DNA of 64,000 nucleotides from Dactylosporangium sp. AC04546 (GTDB taxonomy: Bacteria > Actinomycetota > Actinomycetes > Mycobacteriales > Micromonosporaceae), in NCBI RefSeq assembly GCF_022095675.1, contig NZ_JAHYSG010000019.1:75018-139017 (forward strand), written 5' to 3'. The notes under the pieces are model-generated. The model was given only the letters and a program-made list of their open reading frames with translations, searched no databases and was not told the DNA's origin. Made by a program: the position numbers and the translations under genes. This document shows, one piece after another, positions 8,024 through 16,545 of the stretch (positions within the stretch are counted from its first letter, which is position 1; every line of letters starts with the position of its first letter).

Positions 8024-8434
8024 CTAGTGCTTGGGCTTCTGGTTGAACCGCAGCATGTTTCCCGCGGGGTCGCGGAAGGCGCAGTCGCGCAGGCCGTAGG
8101 GCTGGTCCATCGGCTCCTGCAGCACCTCGGCCCCGCTGATGACGAGCCGGTCGAACAGCGCGTCGACGTCGTCGGTCTGGAAGACCAGGCCGTTCATCGA
8201 GCCCTTGGCGAGCAGCGCCCTGATCGACTCGGCGTCCTCCGGCGAGCGGGCGACGCCAGCCGACTGCAGGACGATGCCGAGCTCGGGCTGCGCCGTCGGG
8301 CCGACGGTCAGCCAGCGCGCGCCCTCCATCGCGACGTCCTGCCGGACCTCGAAGCCGAGCGCGTCGCGGTAGAACGCGAGGGCGGCCTCGTGGTCGTCGA
8401 CCTCCAGGAAGGTGTGTGTCAGTGACAGCTCCAT
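8024..8434 (-). CDS. VOC/glyoxalase-fold protein
   Basis: A 136-residue vicinal-oxygen-chelate protein with two beta-alpha-beta-beta-beta modules: LTHTFLEVDDHEAALAFYRD at the N-terminus and MNGLVFQTDDVDALFDRL in the second half, closing with FRDPAGNMLRFNQ. The pattern fits small single-domain VOC proteins annotated as glyoxalase/bleomycin resistance-like; substrate unknown. ATG 8434 starts just after the AraC-type gene ends, so both are probably one transcript, a common actinobacterial pairing. Confidence 0.88.
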   Translation of the reverse strand: MELSLTHTFLEVDDHEAALAFYRDALGFEVRQDVAMEGARWLTVGPTAQPELGIVLQSAGVARSPEDAESIRALLAKGSMNGLVFQTDDVDALFDRLVISGAEVLQEPMDQPYGLRDCAFRDPAGNMLRFNQKPKH

Positions 8435-8445
8435 GTCACCGAACG

Positions 8446-8865
8446 CTACCGGGACGGGTTGACCTGCGCTTCTCTGTTCCTGCTCGGGCGGGTGACGAGC
8501 TTGGCCCAGCACGCCGGGATCGGGGCGAGGTCGCTGTGGTTGCGGGCCCGGTAGGCGCTCGGGCTCTCCCCCACCAGCTCGGTGAACCGGGTGCTGAACG
8601 AGCCGAGCGAGGTGGCGCCGACCGCCATGCAGACCTCGGTCACCGACAGGTCGCCCCGGCGCAGGAGGGCCTTGGCGCGCTCGATGCGGCGGGTCATGAG
8701 ATACGAGTAGGGGGTCTCGCCGTAGACGGCCCGGAACTGGCGGGCGAAGTGGGCCGGGGACATGAGCGCGGTGCGGGCCATCGCGGGCACGTCGAGCGGC
8801 TGCGCGTAGTCGCGGTCGATCAGGTCGCGGGCGCGGCGCAGGTGCTTGAGGTCCTCCGGCGTCAC
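8446..8865 (-). CDS. AraC-family regulator (DNA-binding domain only)
   Basis: A 139-residue protein that is almost only the AraC double helix-turn-helix: DVPAMARTALMSPAHFARQF, then SVTEVCMAVGATSLGSFSTR and FTELVGESPSAYR. No ligand domain is present. GTG 8865 was chosen because upstream codons do not look coding, although the frame stays open to 9039; the ribosome site is weak. It lies directly upstream of, and probably co-transcribed with, the VOC gene, whose expression it likely controls. Confidence 0.85.
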   Translation of the reverse strand: MTPEDLKHLRRARDLIDRDYAQPLDVPAMARTALMSPAHFARQFRAVYGETPYSYLMTRRIERAKALLRRGDLSVTEVCMAVGATSLGSFSTRFTELVGESPSAYRARNHSDLAPIPACWAKLVTRPSRNREAQVNPSR

Positions 8866-8902
8866 CCCGCCAGCATTGCACAACCCCCTCCCACCTGCGA
8901 AG

Positions 8903-8937
8903 GAACGGGCCGCCCACGGGTGAGGGGCGGCCCGTTC
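8903..8937. terminator. Strong GC hairpin between divergent genes
   Basis: A perfect 13-bp stem (GAACGGGCCGCCC at 8903-8915, complement at 8925-8937) with a 9-nt loop. No T-tract follows on either strand, as is common for actinobacterial terminators. It sits upstream of both the AraC gene and the importer operon, so it does not end any annotated gene; it may insulate the two promoters or mark the 3' end of a lost or unseen transcript. Confidence 0.65.
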
Positions 8938-8990
8938 GGTTACGGAGGGTTCAGCGTCGAGTGCGGAAGGTGGTGGCCGCGGACTACCTA

Positions 8991-9018
8991 TTAAGTCAGT
9001 CGGGTTTATATGTAATAT
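8991..9018 (+). promoter_or_regulatory. Likely promoter of the importer operon
   Basis: An AT-rich island in GC-rich surroundings holds TTAAGT (8991-8996), a 16-nt spacer and TAATAT (9013-9018). Transcription from this -10 element would begin almost at GTG 9027, giving a leaderless mRNA; no ribosome site is seen. Short inverted repeats in the same island (TATTA/TAATA) may bind a regulator. Confidence 0.55.
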
Positions 9019-9026
9019 CTGCGCTC

Positions 9027-9818
9027 GTGACCGTCGCACCCCTCGTGACGACCGCGGTCCCGGTGGGGCTGCGCGGCGTCGGCAAGGCCTGGGCCGGCCA
9101 CGTCGTGCTCCGCGACGTGGACCTGGACCTCGCCGCCGGGCAGGTCGTGGCCATCCTCGGCGCGTCCGGCAGCGGCAAGTCGACGCTGCTGCGGCTGGTC
9201 GCCGGGCTCGACGAGCCGACCACCGGGTCCGTCACCGTCGACGGGCGGCCGGTGCGGGGCATCGAGGCGCGCTGTGCGGTGATGTTCCAGGAGCCCCGGC
9301 TGCTGCCCTGGCGGACGCTCGCCGGGAACGTCGCCTACGGGCTGCCGCGCGGTACCACCGGATCCCAGGCCACCACCGAGGTCGCCGGGCTGCTCGACGT
9401 GGTCGGCCTGACCGACTTCGCCCGGCACCGGCCGCGGCAGGTGTCCGGCGGCATGGCCCAGCGCACCGCCCTGGCCCGCGCGCTCGCCCGGCACCCCGGC
9501 GTGCTGCTGCTCGACGAGCCCCTCGCCGCCCTCGACGCGCTGACCCGGCTGCGCATGCAGGACCTCGTGGACCGCGTGCAGCGCCGGGCGGGCACCACCG
9601 TGCTGCTGGTGACCCACGACGTGGACGAGGCGCTGCGCCTGGCCGACCGGGTGGTCCTGCTGGGCAGCGAGCCAGGCCGGCCCGGCGCCACGATCGTCCA
9701 CGCCGTCGACGTGCCCGGCGCCCGGCCGCGCGACCGGGGTGACGCCGTCCTCGCCGCGATGCGCGCCGATCTGCTCGGTCGGCTCGGAGTACCACCGAAT
9801 CTGGAGGAGTCTCGATGA
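9027..9818 (+). CDS. ABC importer ATPase, SsuB/TauB type
   Basis: A 263-residue ATPase with Walker A GASGSGKST, Q-loop MFQEPRLLPWRTL, signature VSGGMAQRTALARAL, Walker B LLLDEPLAALD and the switch His in LLVTHDVDEAL. The LLPW Q-loop is typical of sulfonate/nitrate/taurine importers. GTG 9027 is favoured over an upstream ATG because the promoter lies just before it. It overlaps the binding-protein gene by 4 bp. With the lipoprotein and permease it forms a complete importer. Confidence 0.92.
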   Translation: MTVAPLVTTAVPVGLRGVGKAWAGHVVLRDVDLDLAAGQVVAILGASGSGKSTLLRLVAGLDEPTTGSVTVDGRPVRGIEARCAVMFQEPRLLPWRTLAGNVAYGLPRGTTGSQATTEVAGLLDVVGLTDFARHRPRQVSGGMAQRTALARALARHPGVLLLDEPLAALDALTRLRMQDLVDRVQRRAGTTVLLVTHDVDEALRLADRVVLLGSEPGRPGATIVHAVDVPGARPRDRGDAVLAAMRADLLGRLGVPPNLEESR

Positions 9819-10819
9819 AGCGTGTCCTGCTCGGGATCGCCCTGGCAGCCGCGGCGCTGCTGACCACCGGCTGCGTCGAGGGCGAGAACAGCGGCCCCGC
9901 ACCGGCGAGCGGCGAGTTTCCCGCCGAGCTCCGCCTCGACTACGCGTACTACAACCCGGCGAGCCTCGTGCTGCGCGAGCAGCAGTGGCTGGAGCAGGAG
10001 CTCGGCGCGAAGGGCACCAAGGTGACCTGGGTGCTCTCGGCCGGCAGCAACAAGGCGAACGAGTCGCTGCGGGCCAACGCCGTCGACCTCGGCTCGACCG
10101 CGGGCGCCGCCGCGCTGCTGGCCCGGGCCAACGCCACGCCGATCAAGGTGGTCACCCTCTACAGCCAGCCGGAGTGGGCCGCGATCGTCGTCGGCAAGAC
10201 CTCCACGATCACCTCTGTCGCGCAGCTCAAGGGCAGGAAGGTGGCCGCGACGAAGGGCACCGACCCGTACTTCTTCCTGCTCCAGTCGCTCAAGGAGGTG
10301 GGCCTGACGTCGAAGGACGTCGAGGTGGTCAACCTGCAGCACGCCGACGGCAAGGCGGCGCTGGAGCGCGGTGACGTCGACGCGTGGGCCGGCCTCGACC
10401 CGATCATGGCGCAGACCCAGGTCGACAGCGGCTCGAAGCTGATCTACCGCAACAAGGCGTTCAACTCCTACGGCACGCTCAACGCCCGCGAGGACTTCCT
10501 GGCGAAGTACCCGGCCGTCGCCCAGCTCGTCGTCAACGCCTACGAGAAGGCCAAGGCGTGGATCGCGGCCAACCCCGACCAGGCCGTGGAGCTGCTCGCG
10601 CGCGAGTCGAAGGTGTCCCCCGCCGTGGCCCGGCTGGTGCTCACCGAGCGCACCACGCTCGACCTCGACCCGGTGCCGGGCGACGCCCAGCGGGCGGTGC
10701 TCCAGACGATCCTGCCGGTGCTCGTCGCCGACGGGAACATCAAGTCGGCGCAGGACGGCCAGGCCGCGCTGGACTCCCTGTTCGAGCCGAGGTTCGCCCA
10801 GGCCCGGACCAAGCCGTGA
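9815..10819 (+). CDS. SsuA/TauA-type substrate-binding lipoprotein
   Basis: The binding protein of the importer. It has a signal peptide with lipobox (LLTTGC, Cys near residue 20), so it is probably anchored outside the membrane. The fold is the periplasmic type II kind used by SsuA and related proteins: LRLDYAYYNPASLVL strand, SNKANESLRANAVDLGSTAG loop, and the DVDAWAGLDPIMAQ hinge. Length 334 aa. Sulfonate-type substrates are the usual ligands of this family; the exact one is not readable from sequence. Confidence 0.9.
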   Translation: MKRVLLGIALAAAALLTTGCVEGENSGPAPASGEFPAELRLDYAYYNPASLVLREQQWLEQELGAKGTKVTWVLSAGSNKANESLRANAVDLGSTAGAAALLARANATPIKVVTLYSQPEWAAIVVGKTSTITSVAQLKGRKVAATKGTDPYFFLLQSLKEVGLTSKDVEVVNLQHADGKAALERGDVDAWAGLDPIMAQTQVDSGSKLIYRNKAFNSYGTLNAREDFLAKYPAVAQLVVNAYEKAKAWIAANPDQAVELLARESKVSPAVARLVLTERTTLDLDPVPGDAQRAVLQTILPVLVADGNIKSAQDGQAALDSLFEPRFAQARTKP

Positions 10820-11559
10820 CGACGACCGTCCGGCGGCTGCTGGCCGGCGCGGTCGTCCCGGTGCTGCTGGTGGCGGCCTGGCAGGCCGCCACCGCGAGCG
10901 GGGTCTGGTCGGCGAGCCAGCTCCCGCCGCCGGCCGACGTGCTCGCCGCCCTGCGGGAGCTGGCGACGCGCGGCGAGCTGGGCCACCACGTCGCGATCAG
11001 CGTGCAGCGGGTGCTCATCGGCTTCGCCTTCGGCTCGGCCGCCGGTCTCGCCCTCGGCGGCCTGGTCGGCCTGTCGCGGCCGGCGCGGGCACTGCTGAGC
11101 CCGACCGTCCAGGCGCTGCGGGCGGTGCCGTCGCTCGCCTGGGTACCGCTGTTGCTGCTCTGGCTCGGCATCGACGAGACGCCGAAGATCGTGCTGGTCG
11201 CGATCGGCGCGTTCTTCCCGGTGTACACCACGGTCGCCGCGGCGCTGTCCCAGGTCGACCCGCACCTGGTGGAGGTCGGCCGCGCCTACGGCCGCTCGGG
11301 CGTGGCCCTGCTGACCACGGTGCTGTTCCCGGCGGCGATCCCCGCGGTGGTCTCGGGCCTGCGCCTCGGCCTGGCCCAGAGCTGGCTGTTCCTGGTGGCG
11401 GCGGAGCTGATCGCGTCGTCGATGGGCCTGGGCTTCCTGCTCATCGACAGCCAGAACACGGGCCGCACCGACGTGATGCTGCTCGCGATCCTGCTGCTGG
11501 CGCTGATCGGCAAGCTCACCGACTCCCTGCTGGCCGTCGCCGAACGTGCCATCCGCTAA
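10816..11559 (+). CDS. SsuC/TauC-type ABC permease
   Basis: The membrane subunit of the importer, 247 aa with about six membrane helices and the BPD_transp_1 EAA-type loop (EVGRAYGRSGVALLTTVLFP). GTG 10816 overlaps the previous stop as GTGA. The C-terminus ends 5 bp from the convergent methionine aminopeptidase gene, leaving no room for a separate terminator. Confidence 0.92.
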   Translation: MTTTVRRLLAGAVVPVLLVAAWQAATASGVWSASQLPPPADVLAALRELATRGELGHHVAISVQRVLIGFAFGSAAGLALGGLVGLSRPARALLSPTVQALRAVPSLAWVPLLLLWLGIDETPKIVLVAIGAFFPVYTTVAAALSQVDPHLVEVGRAYGRSGVALLTTVLFPAAIPAVVSGLRLGLAQSWLFLVAAELIASSMGLGFLLIDSQNTGRTDVMLLAILLLALIGKLTDSLLAVAERAIR

Positions 11560-11564
11560 CCCGG

Positions 11565-12383
11565 TCAGGAGGCTGTCGCGGGCTTCTTCGCGGGGTCGGC
11601 CGGGGTGGCGCCGTGAGTGGGACGGCGGGTCAGGACCTGGGGACCGGCCGGGGTGACGGCGACCGTGTGCTCGGAGTGGGCGGTGCGGGAGCCGTCGGCG
11701 GAGCGGATCGTCCAGCCGTCGCTGTCGTACCTGATCTTGTCGGTGGAGCGGCAGAACCAGGGCTCGATGGCGATGGTGAGGCCGGGTTCGAGTCTCATGC
11801 CGCGGCGGGCGCGGCCGTTGTTGGCGACGTGCGGGGCCTCGTGCATGGTGCGGCCGATGCCGTGACCGCCGAACTCGCCGTTGACGCTGTAGCCGTAGGA
11901 GTGGGCGACCTCGCCGATCGCGGCGGAGATGTCGCCGAGGCGGCCGCCGGGCTGGGCGGCGGCGATGCCGGCCTCCAGTGCGACCTCGGTGGCCTCGATC
12001 AGCTGCAGGTCGGCCGGGTCGGGGGTGCCGACGACGACCGAGAGCGCGGAGTCGGCGACCCAGCCGTCGATGCCGGTCGCCATGTCGATGCTGAGCAGGT
12101 CGCCGTCCTGCAGGACGTAGTCGTGCGGCAGGCCGTGCAGCACCGCGTCGTTGACCGACAGGCACAGCACGTTGCGGAACGGGCCGCGGCCGAACGAAGG
12201 GGCGTAGTCCCAGTAGCAGGACTCGGCGCCGCGCTCTTTGATCCGGCGGCGGGCGTGGTGTTCGAGGTCCATCAGGTTGACGCCGACGGCGGCGGCACCG
12301 CTCAGCTCGGCGAGCAGCTCGCCGACGAACTGGCCGGTCACCGCCATCCGGCCGATCTCCTCGGCGGACTTGAGCTCGATCAC
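11565..12383 (-). CDS. map: Type I methionine aminopeptidase
   Basis: Removes the N-terminal Met from nascent proteins. All dinuclear metal ligands of the family are present: Asp100 and Asp111 (LLSIDMATGIDGWVADS), His174 (FGGHGIG), Glu207 (IAIEPWF) and Glu238 (AHSEHT), with substrate His83 (DAVLHGLP). Length 272 aa; the tail after residue 250 (Thr/Pro/Ala/Lys-rich) is extra. GTG 12383. The sequence resembles the paralogue that, as I recall, often follows an XRE-family regulator gene in actinomycetes; no such regulator is adjacent here, but two palindromes upstream remain. Confidence 0.93.
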   Translation of the reverse strand: MIELKSAEEIGRMAVTGQFVGELLAELSGAAAVGVNLMDLEHHARRRIKERGAESCYWDYAPSFGRGPFRNVLCLSVNDAVLHGLPHDYVLQDGDLLSIDMATGIDGWVADSALSVVVGTPDPADLQLIEATEVALEAGIAAAQPGGRLGDISAAIGEVAHSYGYSVNGEFGGHGIGRTMHEAPHVANNGRARRGMRLEPGLTIAIEPWFCRSTDKIRYDSDGWTIRSADGSRTAHSEHTVAVTPAGPQVLTRRPTHGATPADPAKKPATAS

Positions 12384-12405
12384 GACAGCCTTCCCTTCCG
12401 CACGC

Positions 12406-12444
12406 GGTATTTCTATACCACTCCCCGTGCGGTATTTTTATACC
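12406..12444. promoter_or_regulatory. Two tandem GGTAT-N4-ATACC palindromes
   Basis: Identical 5-bp arms with AT-rich 4-nt centres: 12406-12419 (spacer TTCT) and 12431-12444 (spacer TTTT), exactly 25 bp apart. They lie upstream of the aminopeptidase gene and just beyond the end of the siderophore-importer ATPase gene, so the aminopeptidase promoter is the likely target. The regulator that binds them is not encoded next door. Confidence 0.8.
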
Positions 12445-12451
12445 ACGCCGT

Positions 12452-13225
12452 CTAGGCCGGCACGATGATCGGGGTGCCCGCCACCGGGTCGGGGATGACG
12501 ACGCAGCTCAGGCCGAAGACCTTCTCGATCAGCTCCGCCGTCACCACGTCCGCCGGGGCGCCCTCGGCCACGATGCTGCCGTCGGCCATCGCGATGATGT
12601 GGTCGCAGTACCGGCAGGCGAGGTTCAGGTCGTGCATCACGATCACGATCGTCTTGCCCGACCCGGCGTTGAGGTCGCGGAGCAGGCGCAGCAGCTCGAC
12701 CTGGTGGTTGATGTCGAGGTACGTCGTCGGCTCGTCGAGCAGCAGCAGGTCGGTGTCCTGGGCCAGCGCCATCGCCACCCAGACCCGCTGGCGCTGGCCG
12801 CCGGACAGCTGCCGCAGCGGGCGGTCGATGAGCTCGGCCGTGCCGGTCGCGTCCAGCGCCCGGGCGACCGCGTCGTCGTCGGCGTCGGTCCAGCGGCGGA
12901 ACCAGCCCTGGTGCGGGTACCGCCCCCGCGACACCAGGTCGGCCACGGTGATGCCGTCGGGCGCCACCGGGGTCTGGGGCAGCAGCCCGAGCACCTTCGC
13001 GACCTCGAGTGTGCTCAGCGACGCCATCTGCCGGCCGTCGAGGTACACCGTGCCCTGACGCGGCCGCAGCAGCCGGGCGAGCCCGCGCAGGAGCGTGGAC
13101 TTGCCGCAGGCGTTGGCCCCCACGATGGCGGTGACCTTGCCCTCCAGCACGGTGACGTCGAGGTCCGCGACGACGGTGCGGTCGTCGTAGCCGAGGGTCA
13201 GTCCTTCGGCGCTCAGCCGGGTCAT
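12452..13225 (-). CDS. Iron-siderophore ABC importer ATPase (FepC/FecE type)
   Basis: Energises uptake of Fe(III)-siderophore. Walker A GANACGKST, Q-loop LLPQTPVAPDGI, signature LSGGQRQRVWVAMAL, Walker B LLLDEPTTYLD and switch His in VMHDLN are all present; the LDINHQ and Y-C-D-H segments are typical of FepC/FhuC. The ATG overlaps the stop of the second permease (ATGA). 257 aa, last gene of the four-gene minus-strand operon controlled by the iron box at 16338. Confidence 0.93.
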   Translation of the reverse strand: MTRLSAEGLTLGYDDRTVVADLDVTVLEGKVTAIVGANACGKSTLLRGLARLLRPRQGTVYLDGRQMASLSTLEVAKVLGLLPQTPVAPDGITVADLVSRGRYPHQGWFRRWTDADDDAVARALDATGTAELIDRPLRQLSGGQRQRVWVAMALAQDTDLLLLDEPTTYLDINHQVELLRLLRDLNAGSGKTIVIVMHDLNLACRYCDHIIAMADGSIVAEGAPADVVTAELIEKVFGLSCVVIPDPVAGTPIIVPA

Positions 13226-14265
13226 CCGCCTGCTCCCTGTCGGTTCGTGGTGGCCAGCAGCCACAGGAGGTACGGCGCGCCGACCGCGCCGGTGACCACG
13301 CCGGTCGGTAGTGCGGTCGGCAGCAGGTGCACGGCGACGAGGTCGGCGCCGAGCAGCAGGGCCGCGCCGGCCAGGGCGGCCGGGACGATGCCGCCGGTGG
13401 CCGGGCCCAGCAGCCGGTTCGCGATCGGGCCGGCGACGAGCGCGACGAAGATGATCGGCCCGGCCACCGCGACCGCCAGCGCGATCAGCGCCACGGCCGT
13501 GGCGAGCAGGCCCGCCCGGTTGAGCTCGGTCCGCGAGCCGAGTGCGCGGGCCGAGTCGTCGCCGAGCTCCAGGGCCCGCAGCCCGCGCTGCAGCACGACC
13601 GCCAGCGGCAGCAGCACCAGCAGCGCGATGCTCAGCAGGCGCAGCTCCGGGCCGGAGGCCTGGCCCACCGAGCCGGTCAGCCAGTGGATCGCCTGCCGGG
13701 CCTCGAACAGCTGCGCGCGGGTCAGCACGTAGCCGGTGAGCCCGTCGAAGAAGACGGCCACGCCGATGCCGATGAGGATGAAGCGGTACCCCGTGACGCC
13801 GTCGCGCCAGGCGAGCACGTACATGAGCGTGGCCGCGACGATCGCCCCGCCGAGCGCGAACCCGGTGATCGCCAGCCCGCCGGCCTGGAGTACCACGATG
13901 CCCGTGACGGCCGCGAGACCGGCGCCGGAGGTGATGCCGACGAAGTCGGGCGAGGCGAGCGGGTTGCGCAGCAGCTGCTGGAAGATGGTGCCGGAGGCGC
14001 CGAGGGCGAGCCCGACGGTCAGGCCGGACACCGCGGTCGGCAGCCGCAGCTCGCGGACGACGAAGTCGACGCCCGGGTTGTCGGCCAGGTGCAGCACCGA
14101 CGTGATGACCTCACCGGCGGTGAGCCGGAAGCTGCCGACCATCATGGTGACGACGAAGAGCGCGATCACGGCGGCGGCGAGCCCGCCGGTCACGACCGCG
14201 AACCGGGTGCCGCGGCGCCGCCGGTTCGACCGCAGCGCGCGGACGGTCTCGAGTGTGGCGGTCAT
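13222..14265 (-). CDS. FecCD-family siderophore permease, second subunit
   Basis: One half of the membrane channel of the iron-siderophore importer: 347 aa, about nine to ten membrane helices and the FecCD signature regions LALGASGTIFQQLLRNPLAS and GPIIFVALVAGPIANRLLGP. Its ATG begins 5 bp after the stop of the first permease. Two different FecCD subunits in a row form a heterodimeric channel, as in FepD/FepG. Confidence 0.93.
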   Translation of the reverse strand: MTATLETVRALRSNRRRRGTRFAVVTGGLAAAVIALFVVTMMVGSFRLTAGEVITSVLHLADNPGVDFVVRELRLPTAVSGLTVGLALGASGTIFQQLLRNPLASPDFVGITSGAGLAAVTGIVVLQAGGLAITGFALGGAIVAATLMYVLAWRDGVTGYRFILIGIGVAVFFDGLTGYVLTRAQLFEARQAIHWLTGSVGQASGPELRLLSIALLVLLPLAVVLQRGLRALELGDDSARALGSRTELNRAGLLATAVALIALAVAVAGPIIFVALVAGPIANRLLGPATGGIVPAALAGAALLLGADLVAVHLLPTALPTGVVTGAVGAPYLLWLLATTNRQGAGG

Positions 14266-14269
14266 CGGC

Positions 14270-15298
14270 TCACACCTCCGACAGCTTGCCGTAGCGGACG
14301 ACCGCGACGAAGGCGGGCGCCCCGAGCACCCCGAGCACCACGCCGACCTGGAGCTCGTCGGGCGCGGCGACCACGCGGCCGACCACGTCGCACAGCAGCA
14401 GCACGATCGGCGCGAGGAGCATGGAGTACGGCAGGATCCACCGGTAGTCGGGGCCGCAGATGAAGCGGGCGAGGTGCGGCACGACAAGGCCCACGAAGAC
14501 GATCGGCCCGCAGGCGGCGGTGGCCGCCCCGGCGAGGATCGCCACGACGACGAACGCGGCCGCGCGGGTGCGGCCGACCCGCTGGCCGAGCCCGCGGGCG
14601 ACATCCTCGCCGAGCGCGAGCCCGTTGAGGGCGCGGCCGAAGCCGAGCGACGCGAGCAGCGCGACGACGAGGAACGGGGCGACGCCGGTGAGCACCGGCG
14701 CGTACCGGCCGGCGAGCGAGCCGACCTGCCAGAACCGCAGCTCGTTGAGCGCGTTGATGTTGGTCATCACGATGCCGGTGGTGACCGAGGTCAGCCCGGC
14801 GGTGACGGCGGCGCCCGCGAGCGCCAGCTTGACCGGCGTGGCCCCCTCACGGCCCAGCGACGCGATCGCGTAGACGAGCACCGTCGCCAGGATGGCGCCG
14901 GTGAACGCGAACCAGATCGACACGCCGACGCCGTGCACGCCGAGGACGGTGACGGCGAACACGACCAGGACGGCCGCGCCGGCGTTGATGCCCATGATGC
15001 CCGTGTCGGCGAGCGGGTTGCGCGTGACGCCCTGCAGGATGGCGCCCGCGACGCCGAGGGCGGCGCCGACCAGGATGCCGAGCAGGGTGCGCGGGACGCG
15101 CAGCTCCAGCGTGACGGTGCTGTTGATGGAGCCGTCGTCGTCCATGCCGGTCAGGGCGTGCATGACCTCGGACAGGCTGATGTCGCGGGAGCCCTGGGTG
15201 ACGCTGAGGAACGCGACGACGGCGAGCACGGCACACAGCACGGCGAGGCCCGGCCCGAGGGTCGCGCCTCGCCGCACCGATTGGGCGGTCCGGTTCAT
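14270..15298 (-). CDS. FecCD-family siderophore permease, first subunit
   Basis: 342 aa with repeated hydrophobic segments and the FecCD motifs GAALGVAGAILQGVTRNPLA and CGPIVFVGLVVPHLARFICG. ATG 15298 overlaps the stop of the binding-protein gene (TGATG arrangement). Partner of the following permease and of the ATPase at 12452. Confidence 0.93.
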   Translation of the reverse strand: MNRTAQSVRRGATLGPGLAVLCAVLAVVAFLSVTQGSRDISLSEVMHALTGMDDDGSINSTVTLELRVPRTLLGILVGAALGVAGAILQGVTRNPLADTGIMGINAGAAVLVVFAVTVLGVHGVGVSIWFAFTGAILATVLVYAIASLGREGATPVKLALAGAAVTAGLTSVTTGIVMTNINALNELRFWQVGSLAGRYAPVLTGVAPFLVVALLASLGFGRALNGLALGEDVARGLGQRVGRTRAAAFVVVAILAGAATAACGPIVFVGLVVPHLARFICGPDYRWILPYSMLLAPIVLLLCDVVGRVVAAPDELQVGVVLGVLGAPAFVAVVRYGKLSEV

Positions 15299-16302
15299 CA
15301 GTTCCCGATGTTGGGGTCGGCGCTCTTCACGGCCTCGGTGAGCTTGTCCAGCTCGGTCGCGAAGTGGCCGTAGGTGTGCAGCCAGTACGCCGGCCAGGCG
15401 ACGACCGCGCCGGCCTTGGCCGCCTTGATCTTGAACCAGGTGGGCTGCTTCTGGCCCCACTCGGCGTTGGCCGAGGCGGTGTAGGAGCGGCCGTCCCACA
15501 GGATCAGGTCGGGCTGGTACTTGTCGGCGTTCTCCCAGCTGAGGTTCTCCCAGTACGGGAACGCGGGGTCCGGGCTGTCCGGGTTGATCACTTTGAGGCC
15601 CCAGCGCTGGAAGTCGAGCAGCTCCGGCGCGTACTCCGGGTTGGCGAAGTACACCTTGTCGTCGGCCGGCGACATCGCGCCGACGGTGAGGCCGGGCTTG
15701 GCCGCGACGGCCTCCTTGAACTTGGCGAGGGACTGTTCGAAGCGCTGCTTGTTGGCCGCGATCTTCGGGTCGTCGACCTTGGCGCCGAGGCTCTCGGCGA
15801 GGTCCTCGTAACCCTCGGCGAGCTCGAGGATCGACTTGCCCTGGCTGATGCCGACGATCGGGGCCAGGTCCTTGAGCTTCTTGCTCTTCTCGTCGACGCC
15901 CTCCTCGAGGCCGCTGTTGGCCTTCTCGGCCGGCCACCAGTCGGCGACGATGAGGTCGGGCCGCAGCGAGGCGGCCTTCTCGACGTCGATCTTGCCCCAC
16001 TCCTCACCGAGGATCTCGATGCCGCTGAGGTCGAGGTCCTTGAGGTTGGAGTCGGTCTTGACCGACTCGTCGGCGTAGATGCCGACCGGCTTGATCCCGA
16101 AGGACATCAGGGCGGCCGCCTCGCCGGCGTGGGCGATGATCCGGGTGGGGACCTTGTCGGCGGTGACGACCTTGCCCGACCCGTCGGTGAACTTCCAGGG
16201 GCCGGACGCGCTCGGGCCGGACGAGGGCGAATCCTCGGAACCACATCCGGCGAGGACGGCACTGAGGGCCGCAACGGCGACGATCGAACGCCAGGCACGC
16301 AT
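15298..16302 (-). CDS. Iron-siderophore-binding lipoprotein
   Basis: First gene of the operon. An exported lipoprotein: signal peptide with lipobox LAGC (Cys near residue 20), then a class III binding-protein fold (FepB/FhuD type) with strand VPTRIIAHAGEAAALMSFG, KAASLRPDLIVADWW and the long linker helix around residue 150. Length 334 aa. It would deliver Fe(III)-siderophore to the FecCD permeases. An IdeR-type iron box lies 36 bp upstream of the start, so expression is probably iron-repressed. No siderophore synthesis genes are in the window. Confidence 0.92.
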   Translation of the reverse strand: MRAWRSIVAVAALSAVLAGCGSEDSPSSGPSASGPWKFTDGSGKVVTADKVPTRIIAHAGEAAALMSFGIKPVGIYADESVKTDSNLKDLDLSGIEILGEEWGKIDVEKAASLRPDLIVADWWPAEKANSGLEEGVDEKSKKLKDLAPIVGISQGKSILELAEGYEDLAESLGAKVDDPKIAANKQRFEQSLAKFKEAVAAKPGLTVGAMSPADDKVYFANPEYAPELLDFQRWGLKVINPDSPDPAFPYWENLSWENADKYQPDLILWDGRSYTASANAEWGQKQPTWFKIKAAKAGAVVAWPAYWLHTYGHFATELDKLTEAVKSADPNIGN

Positions 16303-16337
16303 ATGCAGCGACTTCCATTTCAGTCAGCGGTCAGGAG

Positions 16338-16356
16338 TTAGGTTAGGCTAAGCTGA
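16338..16356. promoter_or_regulatory. IdeR/DmdR1-type iron box
   Basis: The 19-mer TTAGGTTAGGCTAAGCTGA matches the known actinobacterial iron-box consensus TTAGGTTAGGCTAACCTAA at 17 of 19 positions. It lies just upstream of the siderophore-importer operon on the minus strand and overlaps its likely -10 region. Fe(II)-loaded IdeR/DmdR1 binding here would repress the importer when iron is sufficient. Confidence 0.9.
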
Positions 16357-16545
16357 CACCTCCCCGGTTGGTCAACATTCGAGACCAAACGGTGACCTGA
16401 CGGGCGGTACAGTGCGGATGGCTGTCCGGGCAGCCTCCGGTCCGCGGAAATGGGCACAGCCCACCCAGTGCGTGACGAACCTGAGGCCTCACCCTCCTTT
16501 CGGCCTGACCCAGCGGACAGCAGGCGCGAACGAGAGGAGGCCCCT

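Noticed and set aside
15298..16302. A siderophore biosynthetic cluster next to the importer
   Set aside because: No NRPS, NIS synthetase or related genes are in the flanks; only uptake is encoded.
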